Assembly (NCBI GenBank): GCA_025451335.1
Contig: JANWKO010000202.1
Coordinates: forward strand, 1 to 34,644
Source of the DNA: Gammaproteobacteria bacterium
GTDB lineage: Bacteria; Pseudomonadota; Gammaproteobacteria; DSM-16500
Direction of reading: 5' to 3'
Length of the DNA: 34,644 bases
Shown: positions 25,483 through 33,551 of the stretch, piece by piece
How the letters are laid out: the number at the start of each line of letters is the position of its first letter
How positions within the stretch are numbered: the first letter of the stretch is position 1
Notes under the pieces: model-generated
Databases searched by the model: none
The model's input: the letters and a program-made list of their open reading frames with translations, nothing else
What the model was told of the DNA's origin: nothing
Made by a program: the position numbers and the translations under genes

Positions 25483-27045
25483 TTATCCTGGCATATAGTA
25501 ATTGATTGTCTCGGATAATTCTTCCAATCTGCCTTCCCAGACTTTTGTTTTGATAATACCTTTTAGCAGTTGATTACCAACTTTAATATTCTCTTCAATT
25601 TTTTTAGCATCCTTAATTTCGGGAACGTTAAATTTTTTCATTAACTGGTCGACTTCACGATCCGCTTTGCCATTCGTGTTTTTGGCTTCTGTCGAATTAG
25701 TTCTGATAGTCTTAGAATTATGGGCTAAGATAGCCTTTTCTAATGATATATAAGCCGCGTCTAAATCCTTTGGCATAGAAACACTTAATCTATCCTCAAC
25801 ATGATCGGGATCTATTGTTACATCACTAGCTTTTTGCAATAACATAAAACATTTAAGACCACCAAACATTTTATTTGTTTCTTTACACGAGCGATATAAT
25901 TCCAGATCATCGCCTTCGAGTTTAATATATTTAATATTATAAATAGAAGGATCGTTAAATAAATCAATTAAGATGTCCGCAAAAGGTTTTGTTCCTTTAA
26001 CATAAACCGTTTCATTTTCTTCACATGTCAAGTTACCAATCAGATGTTTTTCAATGCATTTCAAATCGGCTTTCGTTGGTTTTGCGCCATGTTGCAGCAG
26101 AAGTTTTGCAATTTGAATAATTTTGATATTTCTTTCAGACATATCATAATCAATCCAAGAACTCGCCCGTTCTATTACAGAGTGTAGTATTGAATTGGGA
26201 TCGGCGCCATATGTTAATAAAAGTTTTACCATTTCAAAATTTTCATCACCACAGTATCTTCGACCTAATGCGTGACTCAGTGGAGTAAGCATCGTTCTTC
26301 CATCTGAAATTACCGTATTGGCATCAACCAATTTTGCATCAAGTAATGATTTTGCTGTTTTGGTATCGCCTCTTAAGATGGCAAAAACGAACTGTTCTGA
26401 TGGCGTGAAAATAATCTCCTTATCTTTAGCAGTAACAGACCAATTAGGTGGCAACCACAATTCTTTAAACTTACAAATTTTTGGGTCATAAAATAATTTA
26501 AGTATTTTATTTAAAAAAGGAGATCCCCGATATATTTTTGCACAGTCTAAATCTATAGTTTCAGTTGAGCTTCTACTTTCGCTCGATGAAAAGTGGCAAT
26601 GCAATAAATTATACTCAAATATTTTAAAATCCCCCACTTTCGGTTTTATATTATATTGGGCAAGTACGTTTGCAACTTTTAACCATCCCTCGAAGTCCTT
26701 TATATCGTTTTGTTTATAAGCATCAGCTACTCTAGTAAAGAATCTAGATAAAATAGATTCATAAACATACATAGATTGATATACATTATCATCTTCAATT
26801 TCTTCTGGGTGATAAAAATTAACATCCGCACCATTTTCTAATAAAGCTTGTACTATTTCGGGATTTGGACGATGACTAAACTGCCTAATTGCCCAAAGAA
26901 GAGGTGGAAGCTTGAAATCCGGATTGATATCACTTGGAATAAGACTGTTTACACCTACTTCCCCGATGATTCGTTTGATTGCCTCAACGTCGTTTCTTTC
27001 AAGTGCTTCGTGAAATTCTTTCAATTTTTTATCTCTCAAATTCAT
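25483..27045 (-). CDS. Ankyrin-repeat protein, possible effector
   Basis: A 520-residue protein with scattered ankyrin repeats. One is near 47-82 (PPLLWAIRQF, then EIVQALLENGADVNF). Another near 250-290 has TPLSHALGRRY and MVKLLLTYGADPNS, and a third has IAKLLLQHGAKPTKADL. The spacer between them is helical and unassigned. The C-terminal 120 residues are charged (KKIEENIKVGNQLLKG) and contain no further repeats. There is no signal peptide. Ankyrin proteins are a large class of Dot/Icm effectors in Legionella and Coxiella, so a host-directed role is plausible, but no secretion signal can be proven from sequence. The ATG has a poor ribosome site; a TATAAT box lies 26-31 bases upstream. The WD40 gene follows 31 bases after its stop and may share the transcript. 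Confidence 0.85.
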   Translation of the reverse strand: MNLRDKKLKEFHEALERNDVEAIKRIIGEVGVNSLIPSDINPDFKLPPLLWAIRQFSHRPNPEIVQALLENGADVNFYHPEEIEDDNVYQSMYVYESILSRFFTRVADAYKQNDIKDFEGWLKVANVLAQYNIKPKVGDFKIFEYNLLHCHFSSSESRSSTETIDLDCAKIYRGSPFLNKILKLFYDPKICKFKELWLPPNWSVTAKDKEIIFTPSEQFVFAILRGDTKTAKSLLDAKLVDANTVISDGRTMLTPLSHALGRRYCGDENFEMVKLLLTYGADPNSILHSVIERASSWIDYDMSERNIKIIQIAKLLLQHGAKPTKADLKCIEKHLIGNLTCEENETVYVKGTKPFADILIDLFNDPSIYNIKYIKLEGDDLELYRSCKETNKMFGGLKCFMLLQKASDVTIDPDHVEDRLSVSMPKDLDAAYISLEKAILAHNSKTIRTNSTEAKNTNGKADREVDQLMKKFNVPEIKDAKKIEENIKVGNQLLKGIIKTKVWEGRLEELSETINYYMPG

Positions 27046-27402
27046 TTTTATAGTTTCATAATAGGCGGCAATTATAGGCTGAAGAATTATTATTTACTAA
27101 GAGTTTTATTACTGCTTGAATAAAATCGCTGGGGAATCTCGCTACACTTCAAGGCCTAGTCAAACTTGAACAAATAACAAACGAGCTTGAAATGACCACA
27201 GGTTCTCAAGTTTTTTCCGTTAAATGAAGAAGTAATGAAGCAGAGAAATCATAACAAAACACTAATTGTCACAATTTTTTAATGCTTTTCTATAATTTGG
27301 AAAGTCATTACCTGTAAAAGCTTGTGCTCGTAATAACATTCGAATAAAAGCAACTGATTCAGATGTACGTCAACAGTGGATACTTCCAAGCCTCTTGGAT
27401 TT
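27046..27402. other. Intergenic region with ankyrin-gene promoter and a possible gene remnant
   Basis: This holds the -10 box TATAAT (minus strand, 27071-27076) of the ankyrin gene. On the plus strand, 27120-27227 is an open stretch of 35 codons without a start, reading SLGNLATLQGLVKLEQITNE and ending after GSQVFSVK at TGA. Its protein-like composition suggests the 3' remnant of a lost gene, but I do not recognise the family. The rest is AT-rich and shows nothing further. Confidence 0.3.
27071..27076 (-). promoter_or_regulatory. Candidate -10 box of the ankyrin gene
   Basis: A perfect TATAAT on the minus strand lies 26-31 bases before the ATG at 27045, giving a leader of about 19 bases. No strong -35 is seen (best is TTAGTA with an 18-base spacer). 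Confidence 0.35.
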
Positions 27403-29640
27403 TCATCTAGATGGCTTTCTAAAAGTTTCTTTGTCATATGCTTTGTTATAAGATTGAACAACCAATTCTATAATCTCATCTGCACTGGCATTGCTAGCGC
27501 AAATTTTAGCTCGTAGTTCACTAATATTGTCGCTATTGACTCGCATTAAGCTAATAACAGCGCGAGCAACCTGTTCAGGCGCGCTACTATTTATTACGAG
27601 AGATCTTAGATCATGATCAGAATCTCTGTTAAGCTCAGCTTTCTCTAATAACTCAATCGCCTCAATTATTCGAGCGCGATTTTTGCTATCGATTATCGAT
27701 TTTTGTGATAATAAAATAGATTTTGCTACATCTGCACTAAACTGACATTTAAAAACTAAATTTATTATATCTGTGTAACCTTCAAGTTTTGCCTCTTTAA
27801 GGATACTGTAGGCCTCAATTATTCGTTTTATAGTTACGCTTACAATATAGCTATTAGATATTGCACTTATGATGCCCGGTCTATCAAGAAGATTGGCGTT
27901 TTTTAGGGAGATGAATGCTTTTGCATCCTCGACAGGTGAAATATGTTTAGCAATTACGATATCTATTATTGTTTGATTACTATCCAGTTTTGCCTCGTGT
28001 AATAAAATAAGACTTTCTATAATTTCTTTTGCGTTTTTTAAATCTATTCTTCCGTTTCTGATGTCATTCCGAATCAACCAAAAATCACCTCTTCTTAAAC
28101 GAGGCTCTAATCGTTTTCCTTTGGATAATAAATCATATATGATAGCTTCTTCAAGTGGATATACAGCGCTGATAATATCTTGTCTAAGGTGCATATTTTT
28201 AAAATGCTTTGTATTTTTAAGAAAAGTAAATGCTTCAATAATATTTTTGAAATCAATTTCTGACATATAAGATTTATTCATTTCTTTTAAAAGATCTTCT
28301 TCGTTTTCCAGTTTGGCTTCTTTTAACATTTGAAATTTAAGCAAAGTTTTCTGTAGATCGTGTGCATACCGGAAATGAAAACGGACATGTTTTTCCAGAC
28401 TAATTATTTTATTATCAGTAAAGAACTTAGCCATTTTTATGGGATTTGTAGATGCCAAAATGTCTTTTTTCAAATCTTCATCCATTTTTATTGTGCTTAA
28501 AATTGAATTTGCAGAAATAATCTCTTCTATTTCTTCTCTTCCACGCCACTTATTAAAGATACTTTTGCGTAATTCAACATATTGAGCTAGCCCAGCTTCT
28601 TTAAGTAAATTAAATAATTGCAGGTGTTCCTTCATATTAGAATATTCTTTTTGCACGAAGTAAGCTTCTTGAAAATCTGTATAAGCATCCAATTTTTCTT
28701 CTTTTAGAGATGATAATATTTTAATGATTTCATCTTCTTTGAAACTATCTTCGGCAACTGCTTTGGCTAGAAATTCATTCATTTCAAAACCTGCATTCCT
28801 AATTTTAGTACATGTCTTTATGATTTCATTTACATCTCTGCGTCTAAATAGTCCTATGCAAGCTTCACGTATATCAACATAATGATCTAGCTTAGCTTCT
28901 ATAAGAGCTCGAAGAATTTTAATAACATCTGAGTTAGTATTCCAAAGGTAGGCTCTCGATACATTTTCATATTTGTCGAATTTTTCTTTTTTGAGATAAC
29001 TTAATAAAGGAATGCAATTATGTGCATTCTGTATTGGGTCTGCGCGCGTAGAGCTTACATACTGACGCACTGCATCATTTACTTCAAAACCCGCATTTTT
29101 TATAATTTCAAAACCCACACAAATCTTAACAACATAATCATTACTGAGTTTATGTAAATAAATCAGATCAATAAGAAAATTGTTATTTTCGTGAGTTAAT
29201 AATTTAGCTCGCAATAAAATTTTGCAGCATTCAATTGAAATTGGTTCAAGTGAATATCGTTTATCCCATACACCCGTTTTATAAACTGTAATAAGTGCAC
29301 TTGCTTTATAAATTGATTTAATTTCTTCAGGGGTACAATCAATTAACTGTTGTAATTCGGAAACTTTAGCTTTGGAAGCACAATCTTCATATAACGAACT
29401 TATAAAATCATCGACGGTTCGGGAATCTGTCGGAACTTCTACATCTTCTAAAGAGGATTGCAAATGTAGTTTTAGACTAGCTAAAAGTTGATCTTTAGTT
29501 GATTGTGTATATGAATCCCCGAATTGCATTTTTTTCTTAAAAAAGGATTCAGCAAATAGCGGATTAGCTTGCTTATATTCTGGATTTTCTAATGCTTTAT
29601 CATCAATTGTTACTTTTTTTCGCTCTAACATTCTTACCAC
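27403..29640 (-). CDS. Large helical-hairpin-repeat protein, possible effector
   Basis: A 745-residue, apparently all-helical soluble protein without signal peptide or membrane segment. It is built from degenerate tandem units of roughly 35-40 residues with the core pattern IIEAxxLLKEAKL, then a Tyr/Asp-containing turn and a second helix. Clear examples are IIEAYSILKEAKLEGYTDI, IIESLILLHEAKLD, IIKILSSLKEEKLDAYTDF, HLQLFNLLKEAGLAQYVEL and IIEAIELLEKAELN. The arrangement resembles solenoid proteins such as TPR- or armadillo-like scaffolds, and similar leucine/alanine-rich helical repeats occur in Legionellales proteins of unknown function. The start is GTG 29640 (GAGG four bases away) or ATG 29631. 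It is upstream of, and in the same orientation as, the ankyrin and WD40 genes but 357 bases away. No enzymatic motif is seen. Confidence 0.75.
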   Translation of the reverse strand: MVRMLERKKVTIDDKALENPEYKQANPLFAESFFKKKMQFGDSYTQSTKDQLLASLKLHLQSSLEDVEVPTDSRTVDDFISSLYEDCASKAKVSELQQLIDCTPEEIKSIYKASALITVYKTGVWDKRYSLEPISIECCKILLRAKLLTHENNNFLIDLIYLHKLSNDYVVKICVGFEIIKNAGFEVNDAVRQYVSSTRADPIQNAHNCIPLLSYLKKEKFDKYENVSRAYLWNTNSDVIKILRALIEAKLDHYVDIREACIGLFRRRDVNEIIKTCTKIRNAGFEMNEFLAKAVAEDSFKEDEIIKILSSLKEEKLDAYTDFQEAYFVQKEYSNMKEHLQLFNLLKEAGLAQYVELRKSIFNKWRGREEIEEIISANSILSTIKMDEDLKKDILASTNPIKMAKFFTDNKIISLEKHVRFHFRYAHDLQKTLLKFQMLKEAKLENEEDLLKEMNKSYMSEIDFKNIIEAFTFLKNTKHFKNMHLRQDIISAVYPLEEAIIYDLLSKGKRLEPRLRRGDFWLIRNDIRNGRIDLKNAKEIIESLILLHEAKLDSNQTIIDIVIAKHISPVEDAKAFISLKNANLLDRPGIISAISNSYIVSVTIKRIIEAYSILKEAKLEGYTDIINLVFKCQFSADVAKSILLSQKSIIDSKNRARIIEAIELLEKAELNRDSDHDLRSLVINSSAPEQVARAVISLMRVNSDNISELRAKICASNASADEIIELVVQSYNKAYDKETFRKPSR

Positions 29641-30014
29641 TACCTCAAAAATTTATATGATTGCATTTATTTAGAGGCAATTTACACTAGCCAACCTTTG
29701 ATTGCAATATAATTGAGCTTTTTTTGGTTATTAGTATAAAAATATTTTATTAACTAGACCTGGGCTTTTACTCATGTATAAAATGGAGACAAATCTTATG
29801 TATAAATCAAAGCAAGTTTACTTTATTCAATTTCATATTTCGTGTTAAAATCGCCCAACTCGATAGAATATGACATGATTTCGAAAAATCTCAGTGGTGG
29901 ATAGTTATCCTCTGAATTTCCGAGTAGATTCAAGCTTCACAATAAGAAAATAATTATCTGAGTTGCTTATATCAATAGACGATAAAGACATTAAAATTTT
30001 TTGAAATTAATGAG
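29641..30014. other. Divergent intergenic region, promoters only
   Basis: 374 AT-rich bases lie between the repeat-protein gene (minus) and the nucleosidase-like gene (plus). TTAAAAT at about 29846-29852 is a reasonable -10 for the plus-strand run, with TTTACT about 20 bases upstream. I see no gene, RNA gene or repeat here. Confidence 0.3.
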
Positions 30015-30839
30015 ATGAAGATAGAAATAAAAAATAAACCCATTCTGAATATCATTGTGGCTCTGCCTTGTGAAGCCAGGCCCATTATTTCTTTTTATAA
30101 ATTAAAGAAAATGCCTATTAATCCATTTCCTATATTTACTAACAATGATCAAACTATTTACTTGATCGAAGCAGGCATTGGAAAAGTTAAAATTGCTGCA
30201 GCAACTACTTTTTTATATACCTTAACTGGCAGCCAAAATCATGCTTGTTTTTTAAATGTGGGCATTGCGGGTTCAACTCAATTCTCGATCGGTCGCCCTG
30301 TTTTGGCGAATAAAATTATAGAACATAGCACACAACGATGTTGGTATCCTTTCATTGCACCATTAAAAAATCAAAATCAAACTTCATTAATTACTCACGA
30401 CTTGCCTCAAAAAGATTATCCTGAAGTTGGTATGATTGATATGGAAGGTTCGGCATTTTTTCAGACGGCGGCGCATTTTGTGACTCAAGAACAAATTCAA
30501 GTATTAAAATTTATTTCTGATAATAATACTTCCTCACTGAATCAAATCAACGCGGTTTTAGTAAGTGATTTAATTACTAAAAATATGCATGAAATTGATA
30601 TTTTGACAAATTATTTATTGCAATTATCGCTACAGGAAAAATCATTAGAATTTGATACAGATTGGATTGCACAATTCAAGGAAAAATGGCATTTCACTCA
30701 TTCTCAATTATTACAATTAAAAGAATATTTACGCAAATGGCACGTCATTCACGGAGATAAAAATCCATTTTTGATATGTGAAAATTCTCAGAATGCGTCT
30801 CAAGTTTTTGAAAAAATTAACCTACAATTATTTAATTAA
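30015..30839 (+). CDS. Nucleoside phosphorylase / MTA-SAH nucleosidase-like protein
   Basis: A 274-residue protein whose first 165 residues match the purine nucleoside phosphorylase/nucleosidase fold. It begins NIIVALPCEARPI, continues with AGIGKVKIAAAT and FLNVGIAGS, and has the ribose-binding VGMIDMEGSAFFQTA, as in MTA/SAH nucleosidases where the Met-Glu pair contacts ribose. The C-terminal 80 residues are an extra helical, charged region. The radical SAM gene starts six bases after its stop, so they are almost certainly co-transcribed. A nucleosidase could clear the 5'-deoxyadenosine or related SAM by-products of that enzyme. That functional link is inference. No strong ribosome site is visible before the ATG. 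Confidence 0.7.
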   Translation: MKIEIKNKPILNIIVALPCEARPIISFYKLKKMPINPFPIFTNNDQTIYLIEAGIGKVKIAAATTFLYTLTGSQNHACFLNVGIAGSTQFSIGRPVLANKIIEHSTQRCWYPFIAPLKNQNQTSLITHDLPQKDYPEVGMIDMEGSAFFQTAAHFVTQEQIQVLKFISDNNTSSLNQINAVLVSDLITKNMHEIDILTNYLLQLSLQEKSLEFDTDWIAQFKEKWHFTHSQLLQLKEYLRKWHVIHGDKNPFLICENSQNASQVFEKINLQLFN

Positions 30840-30845
30840 TACATT

Positions 30846-31835
30846 ATGCAAATTGTATATATTGAAAAATCTATTCTTCATCACCCACGAACTCAGCGCA
30901 TCTTAACGCAGCTTGGGAATAATTATCAGATTATTGAATGCGATCACTATAAAGAAGTTTTTAATCCTAAAGCTCAGAATTTTCGCATCCAAAAACAATA
31001 TCCTGCCTTAATTCTGGCGCAAAAACATGGAAAAAAAGTTTTACCAACACCACCAGGTTTTGGTATCGGCGGTCAAAATAATTATTATTTCTCGCACATG
31101 TTGAATTGCCTTTATGATTGCCGTTATTGTTTTCTGCAAGGCATGTATAGCAGTGCGAATTATGTGATTTTTGTCAATTATGAAGACTTTATGGAAGAAA
31201 TCAAATTGATAAATGCGAGTTCTGATACTCCTGCTTATTTTTTTTCGGGTTATGATTGTGATTCATTAGCATATGAACCTGTGACACATTTTATTAAAGA
31301 ATTTTTACCTTTCTTTAGAACGCTTGATCATGCCATTTTGGAGTTACGCACAAAAAGCACCAATATTAAAGAATTATTACGTACCGAGCCACATAAACAA
31401 TGCGTTGTTGCTTTCAGCTTTACACCCGATGAAATTTCTCGAGAAGTAGAAAACAAGGTCCCTTCTGTCGAAAAACGCCTGCAAGCAATGAATCAAGTCG
31501 CGAAACAGGGTTGGCCTATAGGTTTACGTTTAGATCCTTTAATTCATCATCCTGAGTTTAAAACTGTATATCAAAAATTAATTACATCAATTTTTGAAAA
31601 TATCCAACCAGAAAATTTGCATTCTGTTAGTATTGGACCATTACGATTCCCCGACAAAATGTATCAAAAAATTGTTAAATTATATCCTCAAGACAAATTG
31701 CTAGCCCATCCTCTATCACGTCGCGATAACATTTTTTCTTATCGAGAAGAATTAGAACAGACGATGAAAGATTGGGTGTTAGGATTATTAAAACAATATG
31801 TTGATAAAACTTTATTATTTGAATGTGTAACGTAG
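30846..31835 (+). CDS. Spore photoproduct lyase (SPL)-family radical SAM protein
   Basis: A 329-residue radical SAM enzyme. The cluster-binding motif is CLYDCRYC (C-x3-C-x2-C), embedded in the SPL-family context FSHMLNCLYDCRYCFLQG. GYDCDSLAYEP, about 45 residues later, supplies a cysteine at roughly the position of the hydrogen-donor cysteine of Bacillus SPL. SPL repairs the 5-thyminyl-5,6-dihydrothymine lesion in spore DNA. This organism is not expected to sporulate, so the protein may repair a related lesion or act on another substrate. It is the middle gene of a tight run: six bases after the nucleosidase-like gene and eight bases before the dehydrogenase start. Confidence 0.82.
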   Translation: MQIVYIEKSILHHPRTQRILTQLGNNYQIIECDHYKEVFNPKAQNFRIQKQYPALILAQKHGKKVLPTPPGFGIGGQNNYYFSHMLNCLYDCRYCFLQGMYSSANYVIFVNYEDFMEEIKLINASSDTPAYFFSGYDCDSLAYEPVTHFIKEFLPFFRTLDHAILELRTKSTNIKELLRTEPHKQCVVAFSFTPDEISREVENKVPSVEKRLQAMNQVAKQGWPIGLRLDPLIHHPEFKTVYQKLITSIFENIQPENLHSVSIGPLRFPDKMYQKIVKLYPQDKLLAHPLSRRDNIFSYREELEQTMKDWVLGLLKQYVDKTLLFECVT

Positions 31836-31843
31836 GTAAAAAT

Positions 31844-32560
31844 ATGCAAACAACATTAATTACAGGTTCTTCAAGTGGTATTGGACGTGCTATTGCAGAA
31901 CATTTATTAAAAAAAAATCATAAAATAATTGGGTTGGCTCGAGATCACAGTAAATTCAATCCTTCCTCTTCGGATTATTTTTCCTATTCTATTGATTTTG
32001 CGAAGATTCAGCAATTAGAAACAAAATGTCGTGAAATTCATAAAGAACAACCGCAAATTAATAATATTATTTGTTGTGCTGGTTATGGTGAATTTGCTGA
32101 ATTGGAACAATTTTCTGTTGCACAAATGCAAAATATGCTAAATGTTAATTTTCTTAGCCAAGCTATTTTAATAAAAACTTTTTTGCCCTCTTTAAAAAAA
32201 ATCTCTTCTGCGAAAATTATTATGCTAGGTTCAGAATGTGCTTTAGATGGCCAGAAAAAAGGATCCATTTATTGTGCTTCTAAATTTGCATTAAGAGGGT
32301 TTGCTCAGAGTTTACGTAAAGAATGTTCATCTTCGCAAGTTGCTGTGACACTGATTAATCCCGGAATGGTTGATACCCCTTTTTTTGATGACTTAACTTT
32401 TCGACCGGGGTCTGATCCCTCACATTCTATTCAGGCGAGTCAAATCGCTCAAACTGTGATGTTATTACTTGATCAAAGAGATAATTTTGTTTTTGAAGAA
32501 ATTAATTTACAGCCTATGAAGAAGGTTATTGAAAAAAAGTCTAAACTTATCAATGAATAA
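31844..32560 (+). CDS. Short-chain dehydrogenase/reductase
   Basis: A classical SDR of 238 residues with the Rossmann motif TGSSSGIG at the N-terminus, an NNIICCAGYG motif in the NNAG position, a catalytic Ser in MLGSECAL, and Tyr-x3-Lys as YCASK. PGMVDTPFF follows at the usual place. I chose ATG 31844 over the upstream in-frame ATG 31823 because AGGT lies seven bases before it and the TTLITGSS motif then begins at residue 3. The upstream start would overlap the radical SAM gene by 13 bases. Substrate unknown. Close spacing suggests an operon with the nucleosidase-like and radical SAM genes, though SDR genes are promiscuous neighbours. Confidence 0.88.
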   Translation: MQTTLITGSSSGIGRAIAEHLLKKNHKIIGLARDHSKFNPSSSDYFSYSIDFAKIQQLETKCREIHKEQPQINNIICCAGYGEFAELEQFSVAQMQNMLNVNFLSQAILIKTFLPSLKKISSAKIIMLGSECALDGQKKGSIYCASKFALRGFAQSLRKECSSSQVAVTLINPGMVDTPFFDDLTFRPGSDPSHSIQASQIAQTVMLLLDQRDNFVFEEINLQPMKKVIEKKSKLINE

Positions 32561-32660
32561 TTCTGTTTTGACCCTATCTGGTTTCTATTTTAATCTAGCA
32601 TCCTAGTTTAAGTGCATAATATCTAAAAATTGTTTAAATACTGATCGCTCCATCCTATAG

Positions 32661-33317
32661 TTGATATCATTTGACCGTCATATTTATATTAATTATATTA
32701 TTAACAATCATAAACAGGACACTCTCCTGCGCTTGCAAACAATATTTTCAGTCATGTTATTTTCTTTTCATTTAACAGCTTATTGTATGCCACAATTTAC
32801 CGGCAGTATTGATGATATATTTAAAAAAGCCGATATCAATAAACTGATGGGACCTGGTGACTTGTTGAGTATTCAAGCACAATTAAGTGATCCTCAAGCG
32901 ACTACAACCGATGTAAATCAATTAAATGAATTTATGATTATCGGTGCCAATAATAACCGCACTATTATGTCAGTATTTGACAACAAACAGACTATTCTTA
33001 AAAAGGGCATTTATAAATGGCCGTGGATTGGCATTGCTGTATTAACACAAGGTGAGATTCCTTCTAATGTTACTATGCAAGATGGATTTAATTTATTGAA
33101 AACTTGCATGGCGCGAAAAAACGAACCTATTCCAGAACAAATTACCCGCGCATCTGTTTATAAGTCAATTGAAGGTTCACAAATCATTTACGACTATACG
33201 CTGAAATATCCTTCCGGTGGTTGCCAAGAGGCTTTGTACAATCCGAGGATGGGAACTTGTCAAAGTGGTATGTCTGTTGCGTGTCATTATGAAATAATGC
33301 TTAATCCAAAAGATTGA
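32661..33317 (+). CDS. Exported hypothetical protein
   Basis: I do not recognise the family. The longest frame (218 codons) begins at a TTG without a ribosome site. A better fit is a start near 32727-32733, where AGGA (32716-32719) lies seven bases before a CTG and thirteen before a TTG. Starting there, the protein would open with a good signal peptide (LRLQTIFSVMLFSFHLTAYC). The mature part is about 190 residues and has four cysteines, three of them in the last 35 residues (SGGCQEA, GTCQSGM, VACHYE), consistent with periplasmic disulphides. No lipobox or enzyme motif is evident. It stands alone between the SDR and the peptidase gene. Confidence 0.65.
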   Translation: MISFDRHIYINYIINNHKQDTLLRLQTIFSVMLFSFHLTAYCMPQFTGSIDDIFKKADINKLMGPGDLLSIQAQLSDPQATTTDVNQLNEFMIIGANNNRTIMSVFDNKQTILKKGIYKWPWIGIAVLTQGEIPSNVTMQDGFNLLKTCMARKNEPIPEQITRASVYKSIEGSQIIYDYTLKYPSGGCQEALYNPRMGTCQSGMSVACHYEIMLNPKD

Positions 33318-33329
33318 TAGTTTTTGATC

Positions 33330-33500
33330 TGGCACAAATTATTCTGGAAATGATCTATGTCAGCGACTCAGGAAAACTCCGCATTTGGTGATATAAAGCC
33401 CCCACATGAAGGTTCGTACCATTTAAAGCGTTTAGCAACATTAAGGATACAGAGGCGTATCTGAATTTTATACTATGGATATTTAATAACATTTGTGCCA
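33330..33500. repeat. Possible small element with 10-bp terminal inverted repeats
   Basis: TGGCACAAAT (33330-33339) and ATTTGTGCCA (33491-33500) are perfect inverted repeats flanking 151 bases of non-coding DNA. No target-site duplication is seen, and a match of this length at this distance is expected by chance in 35 kb of AT-rich DNA. Confidence 0.2.
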
Positions 33501-33551
33501 AGCTTAAATAATCAAATTTCTGCCGTTAATATTAGATGAGAAAAACCCATT

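Noticed and set aside
27279-27461. 60-codon minus-strand frame overlapping the end of the helical-repeat gene
   Set aside because: It overlaps the coding end of a larger convincing gene, has no ribosome site, and its composition is uninformative.
33357-33464. 35-residue open frame starting MSATQENSAFGD
   Set aside because: Only a weak ribosome site, short, no recognisable similarity, and it lies inside a doubtful inverted-repeat segment.
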